From contig NZ_UGNW01000001.1 of the NCBI RefSeq assembly GCF_900452515.1, positions 1,488,001 through 1,552,000 on the forward strand: DNA of 64,000 bases. The letters are read 5' to 3'. Below the pieces are notes generated by a model. The model was given only the letters and a program-made list of their open reading frames with translations, did not search any database and was not told where the DNA came from. A program made the position numbers and the translations under genes. Shown one piece after another: positions 1 through 9,287 of this stretch. The DNA comes from Legionella birminghamensis. Its GTDB lineage: Bacteria; Pseudomonadota; Gammaproteobacteria; Legionellales; Legionellaceae. Each line of letters begins with the position of its first letter. Position 1 is the first letter of the stretch.

Positions 1-26
1 ATAACTGTCAAAAGGAGGAAGACAGC

Positions 27-1976
27 ATGGCAAATATTTTAAATATAGCGACCTCCGGGCTTTTGGCGTTTCAGCGTGGTCTGGATTTGACTGCCAATAA
101 TATTTCAAATTCCCGAACCCCGGGATATACACGTCAAATGCTGCTTTTAAAAAGCTTGCCTTCTCAGCGATTTGCTGGTTCATTTATAGGTGCAGGTGTA
201 AGCCCCGCCGATATAAAGCGTAATAGTGACCGTTTCGCAACTCAGCAAGTACGTGAAACCCTGACCAATAAGGCGCAATACGATATCTTCTACGAACAGG
301 CCTCTCAAATTGACAAGCTGCTTTCCCAGGATGGCAGCAGTATTTCAAGCACCCTGCAAAACTTTTTCAATGCCTTGGGACAGCTTAATGAATCGCCCGA
401 TAATGCCGCTTCGAGAGGTGTTGCTTTCAACCAAAGCCAGTTATTAGTCGATCAATTCAGAACAATGCAGCTTCGTCTGGATGAATATCAACACAATAAC
501 AGCCAGCAATTGCAGGAAGCTGTGAATCAGGTGAACCGCCTAACTGCCGATATTGCCCAATTGAACGAAAAGATAAGTGTGACGGGAAGCGCGCCGGAAT
601 TACTGGATAACCGCGATGAGCTATTGCGCCAGCTTGCACAATATACGGATGTCATTGTGGTTGATGAAGGGAATGCTGGTATTAGTGTTGCAATCGGGAG
701 TGGAGAGCTATTGGTCAATGGAACCAACCATCGTAATCTCGCAGTGATTCCCGGGTTGAATGGTCAGAGCGGTTCCCGTCTGGCCATTGAAAATGGAATG
801 GCTGCGATTGATGTGACTAATAATCTCCATTCAGGAATGATTGGCGGATTGCTGGATTATGAAGAAAATGTCTTGAAGCAGGCCAGTGAACTGCTTGGTC
901 AAATGGCAATTGGCCTGGCAACCCAGTTTAATCAGCAGCAAAGACTGGGTATGGATATGAATAATGCGATCGGTAAAAATGTATTTACTGATTTTAATAA
1001 TGCGAGCAGCCAGACAGGCCGCTCGTTTCCTTCATCCAATAATACCGGCACCGGGGTATTGTCTGTGAGCTTGTCAGATATTTCCCAATTAAAATTAAGC
1101 GACTATGAACTGTTTGTCACTGACACTGGAACAAATGAAGTACGTATATTAAGAAAATCCGATGGTCAGTCCATGATTATGAATCTGACCAGCGCACCCC
1201 CTGCACCTCCGGCAGGACAATTGTCCATTGACGGCATGACGATTACTGTAGATAACCTGGGTAATATGGCTAATGGCGATCGCTATTATATCAATCCCAC
1301 GAAAGGCGCTGCAGGTCAGCTCGCTTTAGCTATCAGCGATCCTAAGGATTTTGCCCTGGCTGCTCCGGTTCGTGTTCAGGCGGCAATGGGAAACTCTGGA
1401 CAGGGACGCGCTCAACTTGGGGATATAATCGATACCAGCAGCGTCAATAAAGACTTTCGTATCGAATTTATTTCAGATACTCAGTATAACCTTCTGAATC
1501 TGACAGACTCAGTCAGCAGCGGTCCTTTCAGTTTTACTCCGAACTCAGACAACCTGGTTCAAATACCAGATTCCTTGAATCCATCCTATTCAATTATTCT
1601 TTCTGGTAACCCGGTTGCCGGAGATCAATTCAATGCTTCTTATAATACGAATGGTTTTGGCGATAACCGTAATGGTTTGAAGCTTGCAGCTATACAAAAA
1701 GAGACGATGTTTGAAGGCGGAACGGAAACACTGTCCGATCGGTATGCCAATCTTTTGGCACAGATAGGCAGTAAAACCAATCAGGCTAAATTAAGAGGGG
1801 AAGCGGCCGATATATTGCATAAGCAGGCACTTGATTTCAGAGACAGTAAAAGTGCAGTAAATCTGGATGAGGAAGCAGCAAATCTTATCCAATTCGAACA
1901 GGCTTATCAGGCGGCCAGTAAATTGCTTTCGGTAGCCAGTGAAATGATGGATGTCTTATTTGCAGCAATGAGGTAG
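27..1976 (+). CDS. flgK: Flagellar hook-associated protein 1 (FlgK)
   Basis: FlgK forms the first hook-filament junction layer at the outer end of the flagellar hook and is exported by the flagellar type III apparatus. The N-terminus (residues 1-40, with SGLLAFQRGLDLTANNISN and the following TPGYTRQ) is the conserved flagellar rod/hook/HAP motif. The C-terminus (NLDEEAANLIQFEQAYQAA) is the matching coiled-coil segment that pairs with it. At 649 residues it is longer than the enteric protein (about 547), the extra length lying in the variable middle. A strong AAAGGAGG site at 11-18 fixes the ATG at 27. flgL follows after 3 bases, so the two are co-transcribed. The promoter lies outside the window. 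Confidence 0.96.
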   Translation: MANILNIATSGLLAFQRGLDLTANNISNSRTPGYTRQMLLLKSLPSQRFAGSFIGAGVSPADIKRNSDRFATQQVRETLTNKAQYDIFYEQASQIDKLLSQDGSSISSTLQNFFNALGQLNESPDNAASRGVAFNQSQLLVDQFRTMQLRLDEYQHNNSQQLQEAVNQVNRLTADIAQLNEKISVTGSAPELLDNRDELLRQLAQYTDVIVVDEGNAGISVAIGSGELLVNGTNHRNLAVIPGLNGQSGSRLAIENGMAAIDVTNNLHSGMIGGLLDYEENVLKQASELLGQMAIGLATQFNQQQRLGMDMNNAIGKNVFTDFNNASSQTGRSFPSSNNTGTGVLSVSLSDISQLKLSDYELFVTDTGTNEVRILRKSDGQSMIMNLTSAPPAPPAGQLSIDGMTITVDNLGNMANGDRYYINPTKGAAGQLALAISDPKDFALAAPVRVQAAMGNSGQGRAQLGDIIDTSSVNKDFRIEFISDTQYNLLNLTDSVSSGPFSFTPNSDNLVQIPDSLNPSYSIILSGNPVAGDQFNASYNTNGFGDNRNGLKLAAIQKETMFEGGTETLSDRYANLLAQIGSKTNQAKLRGEAADILHKQALDFRDSKSAVNLDEEAANLIQFEQAYQAASKLLSVASEMMDVLFAAMR

Positions 1977-1979
1977 GTC

Positions 1980-3215
1980 ATGCGCATATCAACGAATCAA
2001 ATTTATAGACGGGGTCTGGATAATATTCTGGAGCAACAACTCCAGGTATCCAAATATCAGGGCCAATTATCCTCAGGAAAGAAAGTGCAATCCCCTTCAG
2101 ACGATCCTGTTGCGGCAGCAAAAATCAGTTTGATGAAGCGCCGGATTGCTGCCACTGAGCAGTTACAGAAAAATAAAGAAGGTACTCAGGCTGCGGTCAG
2201 CCTTGAAGAACAGATTCTAGGCAACACGGTCAATGTTGTACAGCGGATCAGAGAACTGCAGGTACAGGCAGGCAACTCGGCGCTTTCCGATGCTGATCGC
2301 CTGTCAATTGCCGGTGAGGCGCAGACTTTACTGAATCAATTGCTGGACTTATCAAATAGCCAGGATGGCAATGGGTACTTTATGTTTAGCGGCGGGCAAA
2401 CAGGAACGCAGGCTTTTGCCAGGGACAGCAGCGGTCAGTTTATTTATAATGGCGATGATACTCAGCGGTTCCAAAGCGTTACTGATAGCATGAAAGTCGC
2501 TTTAAGCGATCCTGGCTCTGATGTATTTATGCGCATCCGCAATGGCAATGGCTACTTTTCAATTAGTCAAACAGGATCAGCTAACACTGGCAGCGGGGTA
2601 GCCACTTCCGGCAGCATTGTGAACTCCAGCTCCTATGTTCCTGATGATTATACCTTGCAATTCAGTTTAAATAGTGCCAATCAACTGGTTTACATGGTCA
2701 GCGGTGCCAGTATGGGAAATGTTATTCCAGCAACTGGAAACCCTGATGATGCGCCTTTATACACAGAGGGAGAGGCGATTAGTTTTAATGGACTTCAATT
2801 TACAATCAGCGGAATGCCTAATCCAGGAGATGATTTTTCAATAACTCCAGCTAAAAATGAATCTGTCTTTTCAACAGTGCAGCGAATGATTGACAATCTG
2901 AAACATGCGAACGTCACACCAGCGGATAAGGCGGCCATACAGACTGAAAATAACCAAATATTAGATCAGTTAGATAGCAGCCTCGATAATCTCCTTTCTT
3001 TTCAGGCGCAGACAGGCACGAGGCTTAATCAACTGGGTATTGTAGAGAAACTCAATGATGATCTGTTATTAATCAGCCATACCACCCTGGATGGATTGGA
3101 AAATGCGGATTTAAACGAGGCAGCTGTCAATTTAAATCTTCAGCTGATTTTTCTTCAGGCAGCGCAACAAAGCTTCGCCCGAATCCAGGGTTTGACGGTT
3201 TTTAATTATTTATAA
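1980..3215 (+). CDS. flgL: Flagellar hook-associated protein 3 (FlgL)
   Basis: FlgL is the second hook-filament junction protein, placed between FlgK and flagellin. The N-terminus MRISTNQIYRRGLDNILEQQ and the SGKKVQSPSDDPVAAA segment are the flagellin-like N-terminal helix of the family. The C-terminus (AAVNLNLQLIFLQAAQQSF) is the matching C-terminal helix. It has 411 residues against about 317 in E. coli, with an enlarged exposed middle domain. It starts 3 bases after flgK ends and is the last gene of the pair. The 3' side runs straight into an inverted-repeat element beginning at 3227, whose hairpins may stop transcription. Confidence 0.96.
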   Translation: MRISTNQIYRRGLDNILEQQLQVSKYQGQLSSGKKVQSPSDDPVAAAKISLMKRRIAATEQLQKNKEGTQAAVSLEEQILGNTVNVVQRIRELQVQAGNSALSDADRLSIAGEAQTLLNQLLDLSNSQDGNGYFMFSGGQTGTQAFARDSSGQFIYNGDDTQRFQSVTDSMKVALSDPGSDVFMRIRNGNGYFSISQTGSANTGSGVATSGSIVNSSSYVPDDYTLQFSLNSANQLVYMVSGASMGNVIPATGNPDDAPLYTEGEAISFNGLQFTISGMPNPGDDFSITPAKNESVFSTVQRMIDNLKHANVTPADKAAIQTENNQILDQLDSSLDNLLSFQAQTGTRLNQLGIVEKLNDDLLLISHTTLDGLENADLNEAAVNLNLQLIFLQAAQQSFARIQGLTVFNYL

Positions 3216-3226
3216 TCAGTTTGAAA

Positions 3227-3509
3227 CGAATCCCCGCGGCGAAGACCCATAGCTATCTACACAAATATTTTTCCCGCTCCGAATTCTCGCGGCTGCGACC
3301 GCGGGGTCCACACGAAGCCTATTTAGAATATTGGTTTTGCTAATTTAGGATAATGTGCGAAAGACTGGTTCCTAAATGCTTTTGCTATTTACGGCAACAT
3401 TGAATTCCTCTGAAGAGCATGTTCGGCACCAAACATGGGCCCCGCGGTCGCAGCCGCGGGGATTCGACTGCATTTGTGGATAGCTATGGGTCTTCGCCGC
3501 GGGGATTCG
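3227..3509. mobile_element. Inverted-repeat hairpin element, copy A (MITE-like)
   Basis: A 283-bp non-coding element between flgL and the alkyltransferase-like gene. Its ends are long inverted repeats: the left end begins CGAATCCCCGCGGCGAAGAC and continues with CCCATAGCTATCTACACAAAT-type sequence; the right end (about 3470-3509) is its near-perfect reverse complement. Inside are second hairpins, near-perfect on the left at about 3286-3310 and perfect on the right at 3440-3461 (CCCCGCGG, loop TCGCAG, CCGCGGGG). The loop on the left is the complement of the loop on the right. The core carries GGCAACATTGAA and GAGCATGTTCGG, which recur in copy F in the opposite orientation. No transposase is encoded, so any mobility would need help in trans. 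It fills the 323-base gap here. Confidence 0.7.
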
Positions 3510-3538
3510 AACGACTTTGTCGAGGGGAGGGGGAAGGA

Positions 3539-3865
3539 TTACCCAGTCCCTTCTTTCCACAAAAACGTTTTTAAATCCACTCGCCCGTTTTCAACAATCA
3601 CACCTTCTTCCTCGAGTTTACTTTTTTGTATCGTGAAATAGGGAGAATCTTTGGGGAATGGGAGTTGACCGTTTGATTTAATAATTCGATGCCAGGGAAG
3701 TTGATGTTTCTCGGTGCAGGAATGAAGCAGCCAGCCAACTCCTCGGGAGCCTCGTGGATTACCAGCCAATTGGGCAATAAGTCCGTAAGTAGCCACTTGC
3801 CCTTCAGGCACTGATTGGATGAGTTTAATGACTGTATTTGAGAATCCAGTACGCGTATTATTCAT
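3539..3865 (-). CDS. Alkyltransferase-like protein (ATL, MGMT-fold DNA-binding)
   Basis: A small (108-residue) protein with the DNA-binding fold of O6-alkylguanine-DNA alkyltransferase. The family core is visible: VPEGQVATYGLIAQLAGNPRG, then GWLLHSC, then LPWHRIIKSNGQLPF. The active-site motif PCHR of true methyltransferases is PWHR here, so the acceptor cysteine is replaced by tryptophan. That is the defining mark of ATL proteins, which bind O6-alkylguanine and flag it for nucleotide excision repair rather than remove the alkyl group. I chose the ATG at 3865. A longer reading from a TTG at 3895 is possible but adds residues the family lacks. No good ribosome site is seen for either start. 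Confidence 0.85.
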   Translation of the reverse strand: MNNTRTGFSNTVIKLIQSVPEGQVATYGLIAQLAGNPRGSRGVGWLLHSCTEKHQLPWHRIIKSNGQLPFPKDSPYFTIQKSKLEEEGVIVENGRVDLKTFLWKEGTG

Positions 3866-3947
3866 AAATTTTGCTATGACATCGGTATTCGGCAAATTAT
3901 GATAGTAATTGTAATCGGGTACAACTAAAAGACGTTGACAGGCTCAA

Positions 3948-5159
3948 TTAACCGTCGATTTCCCGAGACTCAAGGGACGATTTCTGATAGCTAAATCCAT
4001 TAATCGTCACGAACAGAACGCCTAATAATGAAAAAATTATATAAAAGTGAGTCAGATTACTATAGAAAATGTTGATTAAAACACTACCCAATAGGCAACC
4101 TGCAACAGTAAAAAAAGTGAATAGTGAGATTTTAAATCCCATTGGCTCAGGACTACTTTCTACAATCAGACGATTGTAAAGAGGTAGAGCAATACCGGCA
4201 GCAATAGTCAAGAGGAGCAAAGGGATAATCAAGCAAACTAAACTTTTATCAAATAAGAGCGCAGAGACCAATGAGAAGCTGCTGCTTAGGGCAACTAACA
4301 TTATAATAATTGAATTGATCGTTCGCAAAGAGAAGTGCTCAATCCAAGAACTTGCTAATTGTGTTCCAACAAAAAAGCCCATAAAAATAATGAATTGAAC
4401 GATACCAAAACACATAGGGGTTTGATGAAAATCGATAACGATTATAAAATTACCCGCAACCATCCAGGCTGTCATTGCTGCAAATAGCAGGCCCAAAGAA
4501 ATAACAGGCTTCATAAAAACCCAATCGAACAATAAACAGGAATAGTGGTTAACCAGGCTGGCGATACTGAAATCTTCTCTCTGATTTCCAATTGTCTCAG
4601 GCATGCAGCGGTATAATGGAATTAATATAATTAATACCCAAATGGCTAAAATGATAAAAATCCATTGCCAATGGGCGAATAATAAAATAATTGCCCCGAA
4701 AAGCGGGCCAACAGAAGGCGCGAGTATAGTAATACAGCTCATCCATGCCAGTGTCTTAACTGCATGTACTCTATCAAACATTGAATGAATGGTTGCATAA
4801 CCAGTAATAGTTAATGAAGGCAGACAACTCCCCTGGATGAAGCGGGCAAGCAAAAAGATGTAAAAGTTTGTAGTGAAAGCACAAATTAGTGAGCTTCCGA
4901 TAAAAACACAGGCACCGACCAACAATACTTTCCTGCGGCCAAATCGTTCTGCACAAGGGCCTATAATCAATTGAAATAACAAATTGCCCAGAAAAAACAC
5001 GGTCAGCGTAAGGTACGCCCCTGATGGTGATATATTCAGTGATTTGCTTAGGTCTATCAAGCCCGGGACATAGGCATCATTGGCCATATAGGAAGCGACT
5101 TCGTAAATTACAAAACAGAGAGGGAATAAGAAATCTTCATTTTTTGCTGAGGCACTCAT
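3948..5159 (-). CDS. MFS multidrug-type exporter (Bcr/CflA-like)
   Basis: An inner-membrane proton-driven transporter of the major facilitator superfamily, 403 residues with about twelve hydrophobic segments. The first loop signature is clear (FLGNLLFQLIIGPCAERFGR then RK, the family's G-x-x-x-D-R-x-G-R-R motif with A/E substitutions). The N-terminal MANDAYVPGLIDLSKSLNIS resembles the drug-resistance Bcr/CflA branch (typically DMYLPALP). The substrate cannot be read from the sequence. It lies downstream of aroC on the same strand, but a strong hairpin at 5182-5210 separates them, so it probably has its own promoter or depends on readthrough. Confidence 0.8.
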   Translation of the reverse strand: MSASAKNEDFLFPLCFVIYEVASYMANDAYVPGLIDLSKSLNISPSGAYLTLTVFFLGNLLFQLIIGPCAERFGRRKVLLVGACVFIGSSLICAFTTNFYIFLLARFIQGSCLPSLTITGYATIHSMFDRVHAVKTLAWMSCITILAPSVGPLFGAIILLFAHWQWIFIILAIWVLIILIPLYRCMPETIGNQREDFSIASLVNHYSCLLFDWVFMKPVISLGLLFAAMTAWMVAGNFIIVIDFHQTPMCFGIVQFIIFMGFFVGTQLASSWIEHFSLRTINSIIIMLVALSSSFSLVSALLFDKSLVCLIIPLLLLTIAAGIALPLYNRLIVESSPEPMGFKISLFTFFTVAGCLLGSVLINIFYSNLTHFYIIFSLLGVLFVTINGFSYQKSSLESREIDG

Positions 5160-5181
5160 TATGATCTCTAGTTTTAGGGTT

Positions 5182-5210
5182 AAAAGGTGTCATTGAAAAT
5201 GACACCTTTT
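5182..5210 (-). terminator. Intrinsic terminator after aroC
   Basis: A perfect 13-base stem (AAAAGGTGTCATT paired with AATGACACCTTTT) with a 3-base loop lies four bases past the aroC stop codon. On the minus strand the stem ends in TTTT, as expected of a rho-independent terminator with the U-run inside the stem. Being symmetrical it could act on either strand, but only minus-strand genes flank it. Confidence 0.75.
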
Positions 5211-5213
5211 AAG

Positions 5214-6281
5214 TTAGTTTAAAGATTGATGTGAAGATTGGGCAATATGTATTAGATATTGATCCATGAGCGTAATTGCGACCATTGCTTCCGCAGACGG
5301 AATTGCACGCATTCCTATGCAGGGCTCATAAAATCCCTTGCGTTCAACAATGGTTGTATCGCCATTAATTGTCTGGGTCTGAGCAGCCAAAGGGATGATC
5401 GTTGTCGGTTTTAAGCAAATGCTCATGTGCAAGTCTTGACCTGTTGAAATGCCGCCTAAAACACCACCGCTGTTATTAGACATAAATCCATTGTTATTCA
5501 TTTGATCGCGATGCTCACCCCCAGTTTGGGTAACGCAGCCAAAGCCGGCCCCTATCTCAAACCCTTTAACGGCAGTAATCGACATTAAAGCATGTGCCAA
5601 ACTGGCGTCTAAGCGGCCAAAGACTGGTGAGCCCAGACCAGCTGGAACATTCTTAACTACAATCCCTAGTAAGGCACCAATTGAATCTCCCTTTGCGTAT
5701 AATTGATCAATATAGTTAGTAATCTCGTCAATCTGGGTGTTGTTAGGGCAAAAATAAATATTTTCACGAATAAATTGTTCTCCAGCAAAATGCAATTTTA
5801 ATGTTCCAATTTGCTTGAGATAAGCATAAATTTGCAACCCAAGTGTCTTTTCCAGAAAAATTTGTGCAATTGCACCGGCAGCAGTACGCGGTATTAAATC
5901 TCTGGCGGCAGCTCGTCCCCCATCCCGATAATCTCTATTTCCATATTTTCGATAATAAGTATAATCAGCCTGTCCGGGTGAGAATATTTCACGAGATCCC
6001 TCTATTTCTTTTTTGGGATGGTCATTCACAACACTTAAAGCGATTGGAGTGCCTGTTGTGGCTCCCTCAAAAACACCAGAAAGTATTTTTACCTGATCAC
6101 CCTCGGGGCATAAAGAAGTAAACTTTTCTTCCCGTTTAGATTGTTTGTCCAAATAAGTTTGAATTAGATCATTATTAAGAGTTAAATTAGGAGGGCAGCC
6201 ATCCACAATACAACCTATACCATCGCCGCGATTTTCTCCGAAAGAAGTGACACGAAATAAAGAACCAATTGTATTGCTCAT
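5214..6281 (-). CDS. aroC: Chorismate synthase
   Basis: Converts 5-enolpyruvylshikimate 3-phosphate to chorismate, the last common step to aromatic amino acids, folate and quinones, using reduced FMN. Family signatures are plain: [22 protein letters not shown] at the N-terminus, [23 protein letters not shown] (FMN/substrate site), [15 protein letters not shown], and [18 protein letters not shown]. Length (355 residues) matches the family. The reading frame is open from 6305, but AAGGAG lies 8 bases before the ATG at 6281 and MSNTIG is the family N-terminus, so I use 6281. The partner enzyme aroA lies far away at 60.6 kb. Confidence 0.95.
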   Translation of the reverse strand: MSNTIGSLFRVTSFGENRGDGIGCIVDGCPPNLTLNNDLIQTYLDKQSKREEKFTSLCPEGDQVKILSGVFEGATTGTPIALSVVNDHPKKEIEGSREIFSPGQADYTYYRKYGNRDYRDGGRAAARDLIPRTAAGAIAQIFLEKTLGLQIYAYLKQIGTLKLHFAGEQFIRENIYFCPNNTQIDEITNYIDQLYAKGDSIGALLGIVVKNVPAGLGSPVFGRLDASLAHALMSITAVKGFEIGAGFGCVTQTGGEHRDQMNNNGFMSNNSGGVLGGISTGQDLHMSICLKPTTIIPLAAQTQTINGDTTIVERKGFYEPCIGMRAIPSAEAMVAITLMDQYLIHIAQSSHQSLN

Positions 6282-6454
6282 TATCATCTCTCCTTGATGT
6301 GCCATATTTGTTCTAAGAGTGACAAGAATGGCTCGAGTTAATACATATTGTAGATTATAAATATCATGCTTATATAATTTGGATTATTGCTAAGCAAAGA
6401 ATATTTTTAAATCCTCTGCTACATTTAAGGTGAATGGAATGAGAAGAGGTTATC

Positions 6455-6976
6455 ATGGACGTTATAAACAGCAAGGCTTCCAAAATTAAATGTCTGGTAT
6501 GTGATGTCGATGGTGTATTTACAAACACCTCCATCTTTCTCGACTCCGAAGGAGAGCAAATGATCGCTTTTAGTTCTATCGATTGTTTAGCAGTAGAAAT
6601 GCTCCAGTCAGCAGGCATTAAAGTTGCTATTTTAAGTACTTCGAAAGCACCTGCAATTGTAAATAAAATGTCTGAATATGGGGTAATTTGCTATACACGT
6701 CTCGATAAAAAATTGCCAGCTTATTTAAAGTTAATAGAGGAGTTTGACCTTCAAGAGGAAGAAATAGCCTATATCGGTGATGACTTACCCGATTTGCCTA
6801 TTTTCAAACGGGCAGGTTTATCCATTGCCGTTGCCAATGCGATGCCGGAACTTAAAGAGCACGCCGATTGGTCAACCGCTAGAAAGGGTGGAAATGGTGC
6901 AGTTAGAGAGGTAAGCGAACTGCTTTTGCGCGCTCAAAATAAATACCAATATATTTTGCAATATTATATGGAATAG
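6455..6976 (+). CDS. KdsC-family HAD phosphatase
   Basis: A 173-residue haloacid-dehalogenase phosphatase of the KdsC type (3-deoxy-D-manno-octulosonate 8-phosphate phosphatase; supplies KDO for lipopolysaccharide). Motif I is CDVDGVFT with catalytic Asp17 and Asp19, motif II is the ILST segment, the conserved Lys is in LDKKLPAYLKL, motif IV is GDDLPDLPIF, and the C-terminal GGNGAVRE tail is the family's specificity tail. Departures from textbook KdsC are worth noting: the usual FNVRDGxGI substrate loop reads FSSIDCLAVEML, and motif II lacks the TGR triplet. It may therefore act on another sugar-acid phosphate. GAGG lies 6 bases before the ATG. It is transcribed divergently from aroC. Confidence 0.75.
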   Translation: MDVINSKASKIKCLVCDVDGVFTNTSIFLDSEGEQMIAFSSIDCLAVEMLQSAGIKVAILSTSKAPAIVNKMSEYGVICYTRLDKKLPAYLKLIEEFDLQEEEIAYIGDDLPDLPIFKRAGLSIAVANAMPELKEHADWSTARKGGNGAVREVSELLLRAQNKYQYILQYYME

Positions 6977-7043
6977 GCTGCTTGATGCACTTAATTGCTT
7001 CTGTAGCCTTGCTAAGGCATGGCTGGCGCGCCTAAGAAAGAAA

Positions 7044-9287
7044 TTAATTCTCTTCCTTAGGGGTTGTAATAGTTGTTTTTAATAATTTTTCCATTGTGTC
7101 TGCCCTCAATGGTCTGCTAAGCAAATACCCTTGAATCTCATCGCATTCCTGATCTTTCAGGAAATTCATTTGGTTCTCACTCTCAACCCCTTCAGCCAAT
7201 ACACGGAAGTTGAGGCTTCTCGCCATTGCGATAATCGCTTCTATTATCACTTCATCACTTCTTGATTTGGAGATGTTTTGTACAAATGACTGATCAATCT
7301 TGAGTCGATCAATATGTATCTGTTTTAAATAATTCAGGCTGGAGTTGCCAGTACCAAAATCATCCAAAACAATTTTTACCCCTATTTTGTTTAATTGATG
7401 AATCATGCGTTGAACTTCACTATGGGTAATGATGACATTTTCAGTAATCTCAATCTCAAGGTATTCGGCAGGTATCTGGTATTCCTTTAGAATGGCATCC
7501 ACTGTTTCTGCAAAATTCAGTTGCTTCAACTGCTGTGTAGCCACATTCACGGCCACCCGTATATAGGGAAGTCCGCGCTCGCGCCACTCGACGATTTGGC
7601 GGCATACTTCACGGATTACCCATTCGCCAATCGGTACGATAAGCCCTGAATCTTCAGCAACTGGAATAAAATCAAGCGGCAGAACCGTCCCTTTTTCTGG
7701 ATGCTGCCAACGAATTAATGCTTCCAGGGCCAGTAAATGATTCTGCTCCATATCAAATTGGGGCTGGTAAAGGAGGAAAAACTCTTGATTGGAAATCGCA
7801 CGCCGAAGCTCATTTTCCTGTTTCAAACGTTTCAGGCTTTGATGATTTAATTGATTAATATAAAATTTAAGTTGGTTACCACCTTGCTCTTTTGCCATGT
7901 ACATTGCCAAATCAGCATGCTTTAGCAGGGTATTGGCGTTTTTACCATCAGTCGGATAAATACTTATTCCAATACTCGCACTGGTATTGATTTCATTTCC
8001 TAAAATCTCGAAGGGTTGTGTAAACAGCATGAGGATCTTGTGCGCGACAGTCAGGCTTGCATCGGATTGCGCCAGCTCGGGGATTAACATAACAAACTCG
8101 TCTCCCCCCAGGCGGGCCAAAGTGTCTTCCTCACGTACTAGGGAAGAAAGTCTTTTTGCGACTGCGCATAGCAGCTCATCGCCAAATTGATGGCTATAAC
8201 TGTCATTAACCAGTTTGAAGCGATCCAGATCAAAGAAAATAATGGCAAAATAACGATTATGTCTTAATGAGGAGGAAATTGCCTGTTGGATACGGTCATG
8301 AAGCAGTATGCGATTGGGCAAGCCGGTTAATGGGTCGTGAGTTGCCTGATATTCGAGTTTTTGTTCGAGTAAGGCCTGATCGGTTATATCCCTGAAGCTC
8401 CATACTCTTCCTACTGTGACTTGATTTACTTTGTGAGGTTGGGAGCGGCATTCAAGAATAGTACCTGTTTTGAAAGTAACAACGATTTGACTAGTATCAT
8501 TAATTTCAAGAGACAAATCCTTTATCTGGCGCAAAAATTCTTCTGATTCCTGTAATTGCTCAACCATATATTCCAGCATTAGGGTTTCGCTGCCCAGATC
8601 CATAATCGACTCAGGGATTTGCCACATATCGACAAACTTGGTGTTGAAATCTATAATTTTCTTATCGAGATTGACAACCAGAATACCGTCAGCAGACGAT
8701 TCAATTGTGGCACGAAGGAGAGAGAGCGATTGCTGTAATGATTCTGTTCTTTCCTTTACAATTCGATTTAGTGATTCAGTATGACTTCTTGACTCTCGGG
8801 CTAAAGCCCATTTTTTAGTCAAAGCACAGGCCAGCTGACGAACCGCGACTTTATCAAATGGTTTTTTTAGCACCAGCAAGTTATCTGTCATGCCCAGATT
8901 GGAGACAGTTTCTTCCCAGGAGTAATCCGAATAAGCCGAACAAATGACCACCTGAATGTCGTGGTCAATTTCCCACATGCGTTTGATGGTCTCTATCCCG
9001 TCCCATCCAGGGGGCATGCGAATATCAACAAAAGCCAGAGCATAGGGATTGCCCTCATCATAGGCTTGTTTAATTTTCGCAACACCTTCAGCTCCCTGCG
9101 AGGCTGTATCAATTTTGAATTCAGGCAATAAGTTGAGAACCTCTGTCTGCTGACTCTCTCCAAATAACTCCCTATCCAGTTTATCAAAAAGGGGAGAACG
9201 CTTTTCCATCGTCAAAACTTTTATGAAATCCTGATGGATGGCGGGATTATCATCAATAATAATAATACGAAGTTCTATTTCATTCAT
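7044..9287 (-). CDS. narR: NarR-like response regulator with PAS, GGDEF and EAL domains
   Basis: A 747-residue c-di-GMP enzyme under phosphorelay control. Residues 1-150 are a receiver domain (acidic pair in IIIIDDNPA, phospho-acceptor Asp88 in FVDIRMPP). A PAS domain covers roughly 185-300. A GGDEF domain has its motif near residue 392 (LARLGGDEFVML), and an EAL domain has its motif near 522 (LEALIRWQ) with the downstream DDFGTGNSSL. Both enzymatic motifs are intact, so it could both make and break c-di-GMP. It overlaps the upstream kinase by 8 bases. The order FIST-kinase-REC/GGDEF/EAL matches the NosP-NahK-NarR system described in L. pneumophila, which is the basis of the symbol. Confidence 0.88.
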   Translation of the reverse strand: MNEIELRIIIIDDNPAIHQDFIKVLTMEKRSPLFDKLDRELFGESQQTEVLNLLPEFKIDTASQGAEGVAKIKQAYDEGNPYALAFVDIRMPPGWDGIETIKRMWEIDHDIQVVICSAYSDYSWEETVSNLGMTDNLLVLKKPFDKVAVRQLACALTKKWALARESRSHTESLNRIVKERTESLQQSLSLLRATIESSADGILVVNLDKKIIDFNTKFVDMWQIPESIMDLGSETLMLEYMVEQLQESEEFLRQIKDLSLEINDTSQIVVTFKTGTILECRSQPHKVNQVTVGRVWSFRDITDQALLEQKLEYQATHDPLTGLPNRILLHDRIQQAISSSLRHNRYFAIIFFDLDRFKLVNDSYSHQFGDELLCAVAKRLSSLVREEDTLARLGGDEFVMLIPELAQSDASLTVAHKILMLFTQPFEILGNEINTSASIGISIYPTDGKNANTLLKHADLAMYMAKEQGGNQLKFYINQLNHQSLKRLKQENELRRAISNQEFFLLYQPQFDMEQNHLLALEALIRWQHPEKGTVLPLDFIPVAEDSGLIVPIGEWVIREVCRQIVEWRERGLPYIRVAVNVATQQLKQLNFAETVDAILKEYQIPAEYLEIEITENVIITHSEVQRMIHQLNKIGVKIVLDDFGTGNSSLNYLKQIHIDRLKIDQSFVQNISKSRSDEVIIEAIIAMARSLNFRVLAEGVESENQMNFLKDQECDEIQGYLLSRPLRADTMEKLLKTTITTPKEEN

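Noticed and set aside
3372-3641. Frames on both strands across the gap after flgL
   Set aside because: They cross the inverted repeats of element copy A and read the hairpin sequences as codons.
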